Positions 46,471 to 57,282 of a stretch of 64,000 bases of DNA are shown here, one piece after another. How positions within the stretch are numbered: position 1 is the first letter of the stretch; each line of letters opens with the position of its first letter. The notes below the pieces were generated by a model that worked only from the letters and a program-made list of their open reading frames with translations, was not told the DNA's origin and ran no database searches. A program made the position numbers and the translations under genes. Origin of the DNA: Latilactobacillus fragifolii (GTDB lineage: Bacteria > Bacillota > Bacilli > Lactobacillales > Lactobacillaceae); contig NZ_CAJOCF010000001.1 in NCBI RefSeq assembly GCF_905332535.1, forward strand, positions 310,001 to 374,000, in the 5' to 3' direction.

Positions 46471-49400
46471 ATGAGTTTAAAATTTATCATTGGGACGGCT
46501 AGTTATGACCATCATCAAACGCTAGTTAAGCAACTGCAAACAGACCTTAAGGGCACCAATACGGACCGCTTTTTTTATTTGGTCCCTAACCACATTAAAT
46601 TCGAATCTGAAGTTGCACTTTTAAACGACTTAAAAACGCCTGAGAGTGAGTATGTCGCAACCTCGCGAGTACAAGTCTTCTCATTTAGTCGACTGGCTTG
46701 GTATTTCATGAAAAATACCCCGTACTACCAGATTCCCCGAATTTCAACGGCTGGCTTAAACATCCTCGTGTACCGGCTTTTGCAAGAACATGCCGAAGAA
46801 CTCAGCTTGTTCGGTGGGGAAGTCAACCAAACCGGCTTCGTCGCCCAATTAACAAGTCAACTACTGGAACTTAAAGTAGGCTGTATTACACCAGACGATC
46901 TAACCCAGATTGCAGCACAACTGGCACCAGAAGAAGTCGAATTGGCCACTAAGTTACGCGAATTAACCATTATTGCCAAGGCGTTTGAAGCGGCCATGCA
47001 AAAGCAGTTCATTGAAAATACAACGTTAATCGATGCGCTAACCGCTTTTTTAAAGCAACAGGACTTACACGATTGTCACTTCTATATCGAGGGTTTTGCC
47101 CAATTTACTGCTCAAGAACAAGCGTTAGTCACGATCTTAATGCAACAGGCTAGTTTAACTGTGGCGTTAATTACCGATCGTGTCGACTATCAACGACCAC
47201 CGGAAAAACTCAGTCTCTTTTATCAAGCGGGACGTACGTACTATCAATTGTATCAACAGGCTAAGCAAAATCACGTTCCCATTATGACTGATCAAATTGC
47301 AACCAGCCAGCGTGTCTCACCAACGCTGCTAGCACTTGATCAGTACTGGGTTGCTTCTGAAAACCACGGTAAGCTTCCAACCACACCGGCAATCGATGCG
47401 ACCCAACTTCAAGTGATTGGTGCCGAAAACCGTTATACCGAACTACGCTATGTTGCCCGTGAGATTCGTCGTTTAGTCCAAACCGGCAATTATCGCTATC
47501 GGGATTTCTTGGTTATGACCCGGCATTTAGCCCCCTATGAAACGATGATTGCTCCCATTTTTACCGAATACGAAGTGCCGTACTTCTGTGATTTACCTAA
47601 AACAATGGCGGCCCATCCACTCGTTGCGATGTTAGCCGCGCTGTTTGATGTAAAAGAGCACTATTACCGCTATGAAGACGTCATGGCGCTTTTAAAGACT
47701 GAACTTTTAATACCAGATGACTATCAATCGGTCGCTGAATTCCGCACTGATCTGGACTTGTGTGAAAATCTGATTTTAAAAAGTGGATATGAAGGGCATG
47801 ATTGGCTAAGTGCAACTGATTGGCAATATTATCGTTTTGGCTCCTTCCAAGAGGGGGTTCGAACAACAGAAGATGAGGCGCTTACCAGCCGGATTAATCG
47901 CATCCGACGTTATGTCCAGACCGTCTTACCCCCGTTTTATCAACGCCTAGACAGTGCTAAAACAGGACGCGATGCCGCTAAAGTTCTCTATCAATTCTTA
48001 ATCGAACAAGGTGTTGACCGCCAATTGTTAAATTGGCGGGATCAAGCATTAGCAGCCAATCAAATTGCCTTAGCCGGCCAACCGGAACAGACATGGCAAA
48101 CGTTTATGACGATGTTGGATGAATACGTGACATTATTGGGGGACCATCCCTTTGAACTAAAAGGCTTTTGGGATTTATTAGCAGCCGGGTTTGATACGGC
48201 CCAATACGCGCAAATTCCGTCAACCCTTGACCAAGTTGTTTTATCTGAATCGGGGATGGTTCAGACTAAACACCATAAAATCACCTTTATGATTGGCGCT
48301 ACTGATCAAGTAATGCCTGATCAGATTGAAACCACTGCCTTATTATCAGACCATGATCGGCAACGACTGATGGATCGATTCCACTCAGAACAATTTTTAA
48401 CAGATCCAAGTGCTAGTCAGGTCAGTTTTGAACCTTATTTGAACTACTTGGCCTTTTTAAGTAGTACTGAAGGCCTGTACTTCACTTACCCGTTGAATAA
48501 TGGCGAAGGTGTTAGCTTCACCATATCACCCTACGTGGAACGGATTCAAAAGGCATTTCATCTAACCGAACAACGGATACTAGCAGAAGTCAATCCAACG
48601 AGCATTGCCCCAATTACGGGTTCATGGCGCAGCCTATTAAGTGATTTGATTCAAGTGGCACGGCAAGCTCAGGCGACGCAAACGATGATTCCTGACCGAT
48701 GGCTAACGGTTTATCGTTTATTGCAACAATTTCCTGCTAGTCGTTATTTAACCAATCAACTGCTTCAAAGTCTGGCATATCATAACCAGCCTGTTGCATT
48801 AACAAGTGAGATTGTTACAGGGTTATATGGAAATGAAATTCACACATCAATTTCGAAATTAGAAGAATTTTATCAAAACCAGTACGCTTATTTCTTAAAA
48901 TACGGTTTAAAACTGAATGAGCGCCCCGTTTTTGAACTAACACCTGCTAATACTGGTGATTTCTATCACCAGGTCTTAGATCAATTTATCAAGATGCTGC
49001 AGATTCAACGTTTAATCTTACCCGAGTTGGACAATCAACAAATTGATGCATTGACTGATGAAATCTTGCAAAAGGCATATGAACAACCAGAGTTTAAGAT
49101 TCTCAATAAGTCTGCGCGGATGGGCTACATTCGTTACCAATTAAGTCAAACGATTAAACGTGTGAGCCGAACATTACGCGATCAAAGTCAACGAACGAAC
49201 TTAAAACCTATAGCAACTGAAGTCTTATTCGGTCAAGTTGGTGCCCAACAAGGATTAGCGGGGCTCGAGTTCACGCTTCCTAATCAACGTCGGATCAAGG
49301 TGCGGGGGAAAATTGATCGCATTGACCAATTGACATTGAACGACCAAGCTTATCTCGGAATTGTTGATTACAAATCAAGTCAACACAGCTTTAATTTTCG

Positions 49401-50001
49401 TGATGCATACTACGGCTTAGCACTGCAAATGCTGACCTATCTGGAAACCGTTCTGCAAGATCAAGCGGCAATTTTACCGGATCAAAACAAGGTGAAACCA
49501 GCAGGGGCTTTTTATCTCCATCTGCAAAATCCGACAATGTCCTTAAAGCAACTTAATAAACAAAAACTCGCTCAACTGCAAAAAGGCGAACTTGATCAAC
49601 TATTACTTGATCAATTTAAATATGATGGCTTGATTCTAAATGATGAGACCTTACTTGAAAATTTGGATACCGCTTTAGAAAGTGGTTATTCACCGTTGTT
49701 TAACTTTAATCGCTCAAAAAGTGGGGCTTTCAAGTCGAAACAACTGGTCACTTTCGATGAGTTACAGCAATTAATTGCCCATAATGATCAACTAATTAAA
49801 GCGGCAGGAGAAGCGATTTTTGCAGGGGAAAATGCGCTAAATCCGATTATGCGTCCCGATCGCACTAACGCACTAACGATGTCGCCATATAAAGCGATTT
49901 TTCAATTCGATGCCATGTTACCAGAAAATAATTACCGTCAGTTAAGCGCCCTTGATAATCAGTCCGTCTTAGCTAAAATCATGAACGAGGAGGGAAATTG
50001 A
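46471..50001 (+). CDS. rexB: ATP-dependent nuclease subunit B (RexB/AddB family)
   Basis: 1176 residues from the ATG at 46471 (AAAGGAG 10 bases upstream; the GTG at 46462 is too close). As in other RexB proteins the N-terminal ATP motif is not conserved (GTASYDHHQ). The RecB-type nuclease motif GIVDYKSS is present at about residue 970. The four Cys that hold an iron-sulfur cluster in Bacillus AddB are missing: EEFYQNQYAYFLKYGLKL and LTMSPYKAIFQFD replace the Cys-containing segments. With RexA it resects double-strand breaks up to a Chi site. rexA starts one base after. Confidence 0.95.
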   Translation: MSLKFIIGTASYDHHQTLVKQLQTDLKGTNTDRFFYLVPNHIKFESEVALLNDLKTPESEYVATSRVQVFSFSRLAWYFMKNTPYYQIPRISTAGLNILVYRLLQEHAEELSLFGGEVNQTGFVAQLTSQLLELKVGCITPDDLTQIAAQLAPEEVELATKLRELTIIAKAFEAAMQKQFIENTTLIDALTAFLKQQDLHDCHFYIEGFAQFTAQEQALVTILMQQASLTVALITDRVDYQRPPEKLSLFYQAGRTYYQLYQQAKQNHVPIMTDQIATSQRVSPTLLALDQYWVASENHGKLPTTPAIDATQLQVIGAENRYTELRYVAREIRRLVQTGNYRYRDFLVMTRHLAPYETMIAPIFTEYEVPYFCDLPKTMAAHPLVAMLAALFDVKEHYYRYEDVMALLKTELLIPDDYQSVAEFRTDLDLCENLILKSGYEGHDWLSATDWQYYRFGSFQEGVRTTEDEALTSRINRIRRYVQTVLPPFYQRLDSAKTGRDAAKVLYQFLIEQGVDRQLLNWRDQALAANQIALAGQPEQTWQTFMTMLDEYVTLLGDHPFELKGFWDLLAAGFDTAQYAQIPSTLDQVVLSESGMVQTKHHKITFMIGATDQVMPDQIETTALLSDHDRQRLMDRFHSEQFLTDPSASQVSFEPYLNYLAFLSSTEGLYFTYPLNNGEGVSFTISPYVERIQKAFHLTEQRILAEVNPTSIAPITGSWRSLLSDLIQVARQAQATQTMIPDRWLTVYRLLQQFPASRYLTNQLLQSLAYHNQPVALTSEIVTGLYGNEIHTSISKLEEFYQNQYAYFLKYGLKLNERPVFELTPANTGDFYHQVLDQFIKMLQIQRLILPELDNQQIDALTDEILQKAYEQPEFKILNKSARMGYIRYQLSQTIKRVSRTLRDQSQRTNLKPIATEVLFGQVGAQQGLAGLEFTLPNQRRIKVRGKIDRIDQLTLNDQAYLGIVDYKSSQHSFNFRDAYYGLALQMLTYLETVLQDQAAILPDQNKVKPAGAFYLHLQNPTMSLKQLNKQKLAQLQKGELDQLLLDQFKYDGLILNDETLLENLDTALESGYSPLFNFNRSKSGAFKSKQLVTFDELQQLIAHNDQLIKAAGEAIFAGENALNPIMRPDRTNALTMSPYKAIFQFDAMLPENNYRQLSALDNQSVLAKIMNEEGN

Positions 50002-50002
50002 C

Positions 50003-53000
50003 ATGAGTGAACGTCAATTTACACCATCGCAACAAGCAGCCGTTGAACACGCGGGACACGATATTCTTGTTTCCGCTTCAGCTGGCTCTGGGAAGACGAC
50101 CGTCTTAGTGGAACGGGTCATTCAAAAAATCTTATCCGGCACTGATGTTGATTCACTACTAGTCGTGACCTTCACCGAAGCAGCCGCATCGGAAATGCGG
50201 CAACGTATTCAAACAGCCCTCCGTAAAAAAGCAAGTGAAGCAACCGACAAAACAGTGCAACGGCGTTTACGACAGCAACTTAGTTTAGTCCCTACCGCAC
50301 AAATTAGTACCTTGCACGCATTTTGCTTACAAGTCATTAAGCATTTCTACTACGTCATTAAGCTTGATCCTGCATTTCGGTTACTAAGCGATTCGGCGGA
50401 ACGGCTTTTGTTAGAAGATCAAGTTTGGCAACGGGTTCGCGAAGAACATTACCAGTCAAACGACGCTTTATTTTATGACTTAGCCCAAAATTTTTCGAAT
50501 GATCGCAACGATGATGGTCTAACCAACATTGTTTTTGAACTATTTAACTTTTCCGGCGCTAATCCCAACCCTGATGCTTGGTTGGCCTCCTTAACCGCGC
50601 CTTATGAGGTCCCTGAGACCGGCTTAACAACCAGTACTTATTTCAAAGCAACCATCTTACCAAAGTTAAAAGCGACCTTGGCAACTTGCTTGAAAGACTT
50701 GGCACTGGCTAACGAACTCAGTCAAACGAATGAAAAATTTGCGGTGTACTTACCAACCATCGCAACGGCGCAAGCAACACTAAGCGCCATTCAAGCCAAT
50801 GCGGATACTTTAAGCTGGGCACAATGGCGTACGCAATTGACCGATGCGCAATTAGGACCTGCTAAACGGACTAAAAAATTAGAACCCAGTGAACAATATG
50901 ATAAGGATCGGATTAAAAACGCCCTCGATAACGTTAAAGGGGCCCTAAACGAGCTTTTGACAACCTATTTTGTCTTTGACGAAGTTCAAACGAGCCAGAT
51001 TCAACGACAAGCAGGTGAGTTGGTTGGTAAATTAGTGACGGTTACCCGTGATTTCAAACAAGCCTTCCAAGCTGAGAAGAAGCGCCGCCATTTATTAGAT
51101 TTTGGCGATTTAGAACACTTTTGTCTAAATATTTTGGCTGGCGAGTCACCAGAATCAAAAGCAGCACGGACGTTCTATCAGAATAAATTTAGTGAAATCT
51201 TGGTTGATGAATATCAAGATACGAACCAATTACAAGAAACCATCATTCAAACCATTGCTAGTCAAGAACCACGCAATGTCTTTATGGTGGGGGATGTTAA
51301 ACAATCCATCTATGCCTTTCGGTTAGCCGATCCGAGTTTATTCCTTGGGAAGTATGATCAGTTTGCTAAATCAGATAATGATAGTGAACGGATTATTCTT
51401 GCAGAAAACTTCCGATCACGACGCAATATCGATGATTTCGTCAACTTAATTTTCAAACAAATTATGGACCGCCAATTAGGGCAGCTCGATTATGATCATA
51501 ATGCTGAGTTGCAATATGGCGCGACTTATTATCCAGATGACAAACCAACGCAGCCAACTGAATTACTCATCTATGAGGCCAAACCCGCCGATGAAGAATC
51601 AGCTGGTAACCTTGACAAAGTAGAAGGCCAGGTTGCGTCAGTTGCCCAACGGATTAAACGGATGATTGATAATCAAGAAACGATTTGGGACCGTGATACT
51701 AAAGAAATCCGACCCATTCGCTATCAAGATATTGTTTTATTGACACCAACCCGCAATAATAATTTAATCATCCTTGATTATTTTCAACGGTTTGGGTTAC
51801 CGATTGTCATCAGCGACGCGCAGAATTATTTCCAAACAACGGAAATTCAAATTATGTTATCTTTCTTGAAAATTATCGATAATCCTAACCAGGATATTCC
51901 ACTTGTCAGCGTGCTCCGGTCGCCAATTGTCGGCATGAACGAAAATGAGCTCGCATTAATCCGAATTAACGATAAGACGGATGACTATTACCAAGCCGTT
52001 TTCAATTACCTTGACCAGTTCGAAGCACAAAAATCTGGACATTTAGGCCAGCAAGTCTTCGAAAAATTAACGCACTTCCAAACGCTATTAAGTGAATTGC
52101 GGGCCATTGCGCGTCAACGCCCACTCGTTGATTTAATTTGGACAATTTATCAAAAGACCGGCTTTTTAGATTATGCGGGAGGGATGCCGGCTGGTCGCCA
52201 ACGCCAAGCAAACCTGCATGCCCTTTATGAACGAGCTGCGACTTATGAAGCAAATGGGTTTAAGGGGCTCTTTCAATTCATCCAATTTATTGAACGTTTA
52301 CAAAAGCAAGATAAAGATTTAGCACAACCAACAAGTCTCAGTAATCAAGATGCCATTTCTGTAATGACGATCCATGGGAGTAAAGGATTGGAATTTCCCG
52401 TGGTCTTTTTGATGGATGCCAATCATCAATTTAATGAACAAGATTTGCGTCAAAATTACGTTCTTGATGATCAATCGGGACTCGGGATTGTTTATTTAGA
52501 TGCGAAAAACCGGTTAAAGATTCCAACCCTGCCAGAATTAGCGATTACAACCCAAAAACGCCAAAAATTACGGGCGGAAGAAATGCGGAAACTCTATGTT
52601 GCTTTAACGCGCGCCGAGCAGCGATTAATTATTGCCGGCAGTTGTGATAGCCAAGCGAAGCTACTAGCAACTTGGCAAAAAGGACAGCAAAATCCTAATC
52701 TGCTGTTAGACACGGCTGTTCGTCAAGCTAGTATGAACTTACTGGATTGGCTTGGCTTGAGTTTAATTCGTCATCCGCAAGCCCGTAATTGGACCGATGA
52801 AGCGACTTTCTTCTTACCACTTAGCGACGATCCAACTGAATTTAATTTAACATTCACAAGTGAAGCACGTCTCGGAGAACTACCGGCTGCTTTACATCAT
52901 GATCAAGATTGGGGGCATCAACAACAAGTAGCACTTAAAGCAGTCGATCTGACAACTGATTTAGCCAACGGGCTTCAAGACCAATTAACGTTCAGTTATC

Positions 53001-53719
53001 CGGCAAAAGGATCCACTGAAACGACAGCTTATCAGTCAGTTTCGGAAGTGAAACGACTCTTTGAAGATCCGGATAATGATCAGTTAGGGCAATTGCGTTT
53101 TAACGCGGATACCCCGCAACAAACCCATCGCTACGTGACTGATGAATTACCACAACCCCAATTCATGCAAACTGTCCAAAAAGCTCGTCCAGCCGAAATT
53201 GGAACGGCGACGCATTTGGTCTTGCAAGAAATCGATTTAACTCAACCAGTAACGACTGATCGGATTCAAAGAGTCATCGACCGGCTTGTCTTACAAAAGA
53301 GTCTTGCGGCTAACGTTGCCCAACAGATTAAAGTTACTGCAATCATGACTTTCTTTGAAAGTGAATTGGGGCAACAACTCTTAGCTGAGCCAACCCAAGT
53401 TAAACGGGAAGTACCATTTTCACTTTTGTTACCGGCTGCATCCTTATTCACCGGCTTACGCCCAGAAGATCAAGATAACGTCTTAATCCATGGGATTATG
53501 GATGGCTATTTAATCACGGATAGCGACTGCATTTTGTTCGACTACAAGACTGATTTTGTGAACCCCACCGACCCAGAAGCGGCTATTGCGGCCATTAAAG
53601 CCCGCTATATAGGTCAGATTAACCTGTATAGTGCCGCGCTAAGTCAAATCGCTAACCGGCCGGTAACCGCTAAATATCTCTATTTATTGTCGATTGGACA
53701 ACTAGTCGCGATTAACTAG
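50003..53719 (+). CDS. rexA: ATP-dependent nuclease/helicase subunit A (RexA/AddA family)
   Basis: 1238 residues. UvrD-type helicase motifs: Walker A VSASAGSGKTTVLVERVI (about 24-41), VVTFTEAAASEMRQRI, ILVDEYQDTNQLQ, MVGDVKQSIYAFRLADP, VMTIHGSKGLEFPVVFL and LYVALTRAEQRL. A C-terminal nuclease motif is LFDYKTD (about 1175). It unwinds and cuts DNA ends with RexB for recombination repair. It is translated right after rexB with an AGGAGG-like site in the rexB end. Confidence 0.97.
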   Translation: MSERQFTPSQQAAVEHAGHDILVSASAGSGKTTVLVERVIQKILSGTDVDSLLVVTFTEAAASEMRQRIQTALRKKASEATDKTVQRRLRQQLSLVPTAQISTLHAFCLQVIKHFYYVIKLDPAFRLLSDSAERLLLEDQVWQRVREEHYQSNDALFYDLAQNFSNDRNDDGLTNIVFELFNFSGANPNPDAWLASLTAPYEVPETGLTTSTYFKATILPKLKATLATCLKDLALANELSQTNEKFAVYLPTIATAQATLSAIQANADTLSWAQWRTQLTDAQLGPAKRTKKLEPSEQYDKDRIKNALDNVKGALNELLTTYFVFDEVQTSQIQRQAGELVGKLVTVTRDFKQAFQAEKKRRHLLDFGDLEHFCLNILAGESPESKAARTFYQNKFSEILVDEYQDTNQLQETIIQTIASQEPRNVFMVGDVKQSIYAFRLADPSLFLGKYDQFAKSDNDSERIILAENFRSRRNIDDFVNLIFKQIMDRQLGQLDYDHNAELQYGATYYPDDKPTQPTELLIYEAKPADEESAGNLDKVEGQVASVAQRIKRMIDNQETIWDRDTKEIRPIRYQDIVLLTPTRNNNLIILDYFQRFGLPIVISDAQNYFQTTEIQIMLSFLKIIDNPNQDIPLVSVLRSPIVGMNENELALIRINDKTDDYYQAVFNYLDQFEAQKSGHLGQQVFEKLTHFQTLLSELRAIARQRPLVDLIWTIYQKTGFLDYAGGMPAGRQRQANLHALYERAATYEANGFKGLFQFIQFIERLQKQDKDLAQPTSLSNQDAISVMTIHGSKGLEFPVVFLMDANHQFNEQDLRQNYVLDDQSGLGIVYLDAKNRLKIPTLPELAITTQKRQKLRAEEMRKLYVALTRAEQRLIIAGSCDSQAKLLATWQKGQQNPNLLLDTAVRQASMNLLDWLGLSLIRHPQARNWTDEATFFLPLSDDPTEFNLTFTSEARLGELPAALHHDQDWGHQQQVALKAVDLTTDLANGLQDQLTFSYPAKGSTETTAYQSVSEVKRLFEDPDNDQLGQLRFNADTPQQTHRYVTDELPQPQFMQTVQKARPAEIGTATHLVLQEIDLTQPVTTDRIQRVIDRLVLQKSLAANVAQQIKVTAIMTFFESELGQQLLAEPTQVKREVPFSLLLPAASLFTGLRPEDQDNVLIHGIMDGYLITDSDCILFDYKTDFVNPTDPEAAIAAIKARYIGQINLYSAALSQIANRPVTAKYLYLLSIGQLVAIN

Positions 53720-53783
53720 ACTGGTTTCTGCGCGTCATTCATAGTATGATTGATATAATAATGAGTAAAGTATTGGTGACAGC

Positions 53784-56621
53784 ATGAACCAAGAGACAAT
53801 TTACGCCGTCGTTGATTTAGAAACGACCGGCACAAACATTAAAGAAGGGGACCGGATTATTCAATTCGGCTGCGCCCTCATTCAAAATGGCAAAATTATC
53901 CAGACAATTTCCCAAGATATCAATCCGCTACGCGACGTACCGACTAAAATTCAACACTTGACGCATATTACTGCTGATCAACTCGAATTGGCACCTATTT
54001 TCGAAGATTTAGCCCCTACGTTAGTTGAACTTTTATCCGGAACGGTTTTCGTGGCCCATAATATTAATTTTGATTTACCATTTTTAAATGGTGAATTAGA
54101 ACGCGTCGGTCAAAAGCCGCTTGATTTACCCGGTATCGATACCGTTGAACTAGCACAGATTGTGTTACCAGAAGCGCCAAGCTATCGATTACAAGATTTG
54201 ACGCAGTTACTCGCTATCGAACATGACAACCCCCATCAAGCTGACAGCGACGCCTTGGTAACCGCTAAATTATTCTTAAAATTAATTGCGCGGCTGAAGT
54301 CGTTGCCGTTAGTCACCCTTGAACGTCTTAGTGCCTTAGGGGCGGGCTTGTTGCGCCAAACAGGTGATTTTTTCACAGCAATCGCCGATCAGATGCGCGC
54401 CCAATCTAGACCGCTTTCCAATAATCTCTTGATTCGCGAAAATATTGCCCTTCGAAAACCAGCAGAGGAAACCTTTGAAATCTATCTGGGGGCTAATTTT
54501 GCGGCTGATTATCCGGTAACAGAAGCTGATAAGAAACGGTTATTAAACCCTCACTTAAAATGGCGTAAAGCACAAGCCACAATGATGGATATGATTCACG
54601 ATAACTTCGAATCCGATACACCTGAACCGTTATTAATTGAAGCGGCCACCGGATTAGGAAAAACCATTGGGTATTTACTACCTTATAGTTATCGGATGAC
54701 ACCTAAGCACAAACTAGTGGTTGCGACGTCGACGACATTACTGCAAGATCAAATTTTAACGCAAGCCAGACCGCTTCTCGAGAAATTAGTCGGTCGCCAA
54801 ATTAAGGCTGAAGTCGTGAAGAGTCCGCGTCACTATTTAGATTTGCATCGCTTTGAATTATCACTTCGCTTACCACATAAAAATCGGATGGTACGGTTAC
54901 TCCAAATGAAAATCTTGGTTTGGTTAACCCAAACGACGACGGGGGATTTGGATGAACTTAATTTAACCAGTTATCAAACACCATTTTTCAATAATGTGCA
55001 ACACCGCGGGTTAGCGAGTCTACAACCACAAGCACCGTTTTATCACGATGACTTTTTGCGCCGGCTCCATAAACGCCAGCAACAAGCTGAATTACTCGTG
55101 ACCAACCACGCTTATTTAGCCGAACATGCTACTGATTACCAAACCTGGGGGCAACGGCCATACTTAGTCTTAGATGAAGCGCAAAACATGATTTTCAATG
55201 TTCAAAAAATTGCGCAACAAGCGTGGTCGCTTTCACGGTGGCAACTCTGGTCACAAAAAGGCTTACAATATACAAATCCGGAACAGACCAATAATAATTT
55301 AGCCCGGCTTTTCCCGCAAAAATCACCGCAAGCCCGTTCATTACGGTTAGTGCATAAAAACTTAACCAAGTTGGGCCAAACCATGGGTGATTTAGAAACG
55401 TACTTAACAACAGCGTTTGAATTACCACAACCAGAAGCTCAGCAAGTATTTAGCGAACGTTATTTGAACCCTGATGAAGTAGTTCAATTTGTCACTGCTT
55501 GCCATAATCAGTTTGACCGGTTGAACCGCCAACTACTAACCATTCAAGAGCACTTCCTCGCGTTGCGTTACTGGCTTGAACAACGACTTGAACAATATAC
55601 AGAGGGCGATCTGGGAATTTGGCAATCATTTGAAAATGAAATTAACCTGTTATTAGCCGATGTTGAAACGTACCAACGTTTTGAGCAATTATTTATTGCC
55701 ACTAAACCACAGGAACAACATGCGTTAATGATTCAGATGACCCAGCCTAAACAAGCCAGCCAATTATCCCAGTTCAAGCTTCAATGGCAATTACTTTCAG
55801 CTGGTCCGCAAATGCAACAGATTCTCGCGCACTTTGAACCGGTCACCTTGACTGGCGCAACACTTGCGGTTAATGGGCACTTCGATTATTTAAAACGGGA
55901 ACTCGGTTTTACAGAGACGCAACCATTAATCACTAAAAAATTACGCAGTCCGTTCCGCTTTAAGCAACAGGCGCGCTTTTTTATCGCTGAAGATGGTCCT
56001 AGTCAAAAGACTTTATTACCCAATGAGTACCCCCAAGCAGTTGCTGAACAGCTTTTAACATTATTAGTTGATAATCCGCATCAAGCTTTAGTGCTCTTTA
56101 ATGCTAATCAAGCGTTGGAGCAAGTTTATTATGCGCTCAGCCGAGCTGGTTTATCTCTCGATCGAGAAATTCTCGCCCAAGGGATTACCGGTAGTGCCGA
56201 AAAAATCACCAAACGCTTTATGCTTGGTCACGATTCAATCTTATTGGCAACCAACAGTTTCATATCGGGAGTTGATTTTCCGGAATCGGCGTTGGAATTA
56301 GTAATCCTTGTTCAACTACCATTTGATGCGCCCAATGCCTTGCAGACACGGATTCGTTACGCCCAACTTTCTGCCCAAGGGATTAATCCATTTAAGTCAG
56401 AGGCTTTGCCCAAGGCAACAATTAAACTGCGGCAAGCATTTGGGCGCTTAATCAGAACTCAAAACGATCGCGGTATCTTCATTTGTTTAGATCCGCGGTT
56501 ATTATCGACCCAATATGGGCAACAAATGCGCCGCGCATTGCCGGCAAGTTTGCCCCAAAGAGCAGCGGCGGTCAAAACAATCCGCGAATTAACCGACTTG
56601 TTTTGGTTAAATTCCCACTAA
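53784..56621 (+). CDS. dinG: DinG-type helicase with N-terminal DnaQ exonuclease
   Basis: 945 residues. An N-terminal DEDD exonuclease domain spans about 1-165 (AVVDLETTG, VFVAHNINFDLPFL, HQADSDALVTAKL). An XPD/DinG helicase core follows with Walker A EAATGLGKTIGYLLPYSY (about 285), VLDEAQNMIF, and motif V/VI GSISGVDFPESALELVI-like and RQAFGRLIRTQNDRGI. The Fe-S Cys set of E. coli DinG is not apparent. In S. aureus the homolog acts as a 3'-5' exonuclease rather than a helicase. It follows rexA by 64 bases. Confidence 0.95.
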   Translation: MNQETIYAVVDLETTGTNIKEGDRIIQFGCALIQNGKIIQTISQDINPLRDVPTKIQHLTHITADQLELAPIFEDLAPTLVELLSGTVFVAHNINFDLPFLNGELERVGQKPLDLPGIDTVELAQIVLPEAPSYRLQDLTQLLAIEHDNPHQADSDALVTAKLFLKLIARLKSLPLVTLERLSALGAGLLRQTGDFFTAIADQMRAQSRPLSNNLLIRENIALRKPAEETFEIYLGANFAADYPVTEADKKRLLNPHLKWRKAQATMMDMIHDNFESDTPEPLLIEAATGLGKTIGYLLPYSYRMTPKHKLVVATSTTLLQDQILTQARPLLEKLVGRQIKAEVVKSPRHYLDLHRFELSLRLPHKNRMVRLLQMKILVWLTQTTTGDLDELNLTSYQTPFFNNVQHRGLASLQPQAPFYHDDFLRRLHKRQQQAELLVTNHAYLAEHATDYQTWGQRPYLVLDEAQNMIFNVQKIAQQAWSLSRWQLWSQKGLQYTNPEQTNNNLARLFPQKSPQARSLRLVHKNLTKLGQTMGDLETYLTTAFELPQPEAQQVFSERYLNPDEVVQFVTACHNQFDRLNRQLLTIQEHFLALRYWLEQRLEQYTEGDLGIWQSFENEINLLLADVETYQRFEQLFIATKPQEQHALMIQMTQPKQASQLSQFKLQWQLLSAGPQMQQILAHFEPVTLTGATLAVNGHFDYLKRELGFTETQPLITKKLRSPFRFKQQARFFIAEDGPSQKTLLPNEYPQAVAEQLLTLLVDNPHQALVLFNANQALEQVYYALSRAGLSLDREILAQGITGSAEKITKRFMLGHDSILLATNSFISGVDFPESALELVILVQLPFDAPNALQTRIRYAQLSAQGINPFKSEALPKATIKLRQAFGRLIRTQNDRGIFICLDPRLLSTQYGQQMRRALPASLPQRAAAVKTIRELTDLFWLNSH

Positions 56622-56699
56622 GATTCGGTTTTAACCGCCGATAATCGTTATTTTTTGCTATAATAAGGCTTATTCAAGCGAACAAGGAGAGAATGTAGC

Positions 56700-57176
56700 G
56701 TGCGTAAATATAAGAGATGGCTCTGGATATTCTTATTATTAGTAATCATTGGCAGCATGCTGATGATTTATCACCAAGCTCGAAAACCCGAAGCAACTGC
56801 CCAAACTAAGGCCATCAATATTGCAAAAAAATACGCGCAATTAAAAGCGCCTGACGGGTTCTATACGTATCATCGAAACGCAACGTATTATACCGTTAGT
56901 GGTAAAGACCGTGATAATCACGGAATCTTCGTGTTAATCAACGAAAAAGGCAATCATGCCATTGTCTATCGGCAAAGTGGCGGTATTTCTAAAAACGATG
57001 CGCTAGAAAAGACCTGGTCAACTAAAAATCCGCAAAAAGTGCTCAACATTAATTTCGGTATGTACCGTAACAAGCCCGTTTGGGAAGTTGTCTATAAGAG
57101 TCCCAATGGCCGTCTTTGTTATTTAACACTCGATTTTAAAACCGGGAAGACCGTTCAATTGATTGAAAATATTTAG
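56700..57176 (+). CDS. TseB/YpmB-like membrane-anchored protein (DUF5590)
   Basis: 158 residues from a GTG preceded by AAGGAG. An N-terminal membrane anchor (KRWLWIFLLLVIIGSMLMIY, about 5-24) is followed by two PepSY-like repeats (AINIAKKYAQLKAPDGFYTYHRNATYYTVSGKD and NKPVWEVVYKSPNGRLCYLTLDFKTGKTVQLIENI). In Bacillus the homolog lies between dinG and asnS and is linked to the elongation machinery through PBPs. The same gene order here supports the assignment. Confidence 0.85.
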   Translation: MRKYKRWLWIFLLLVIIGSMLMIYHQARKPEATAQTKAINIAKKYAQLKAPDGFYTYHRNATYYTVSGKDRDNHGIFVLINEKGNHAIVYRQSGGISKNDALEKTWSTKNPQKVLNINFGMYRNKPVWEVVYKSPNGRLCYLTLDFKTGKTVQLIENI

Positions 57177-57282
57177 GGTTTTCAATTAGGGGCTGTGGTT
57201 GTCAGGGTTTTGTTATATAATAATTATTATCAGTTATTTTGAACTGTTGTAAATTAAATGTTGCACATAAGGAGACAAGTTT

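Noticed and set aside
57177-57282. Possible T-box leader before asnS
   Set aside because: The 106-base gap is too short for a T-box leader and has no GGTGG-ACCGCG core or terminator; only a TATAAT-like site and a ribosome site are seen.
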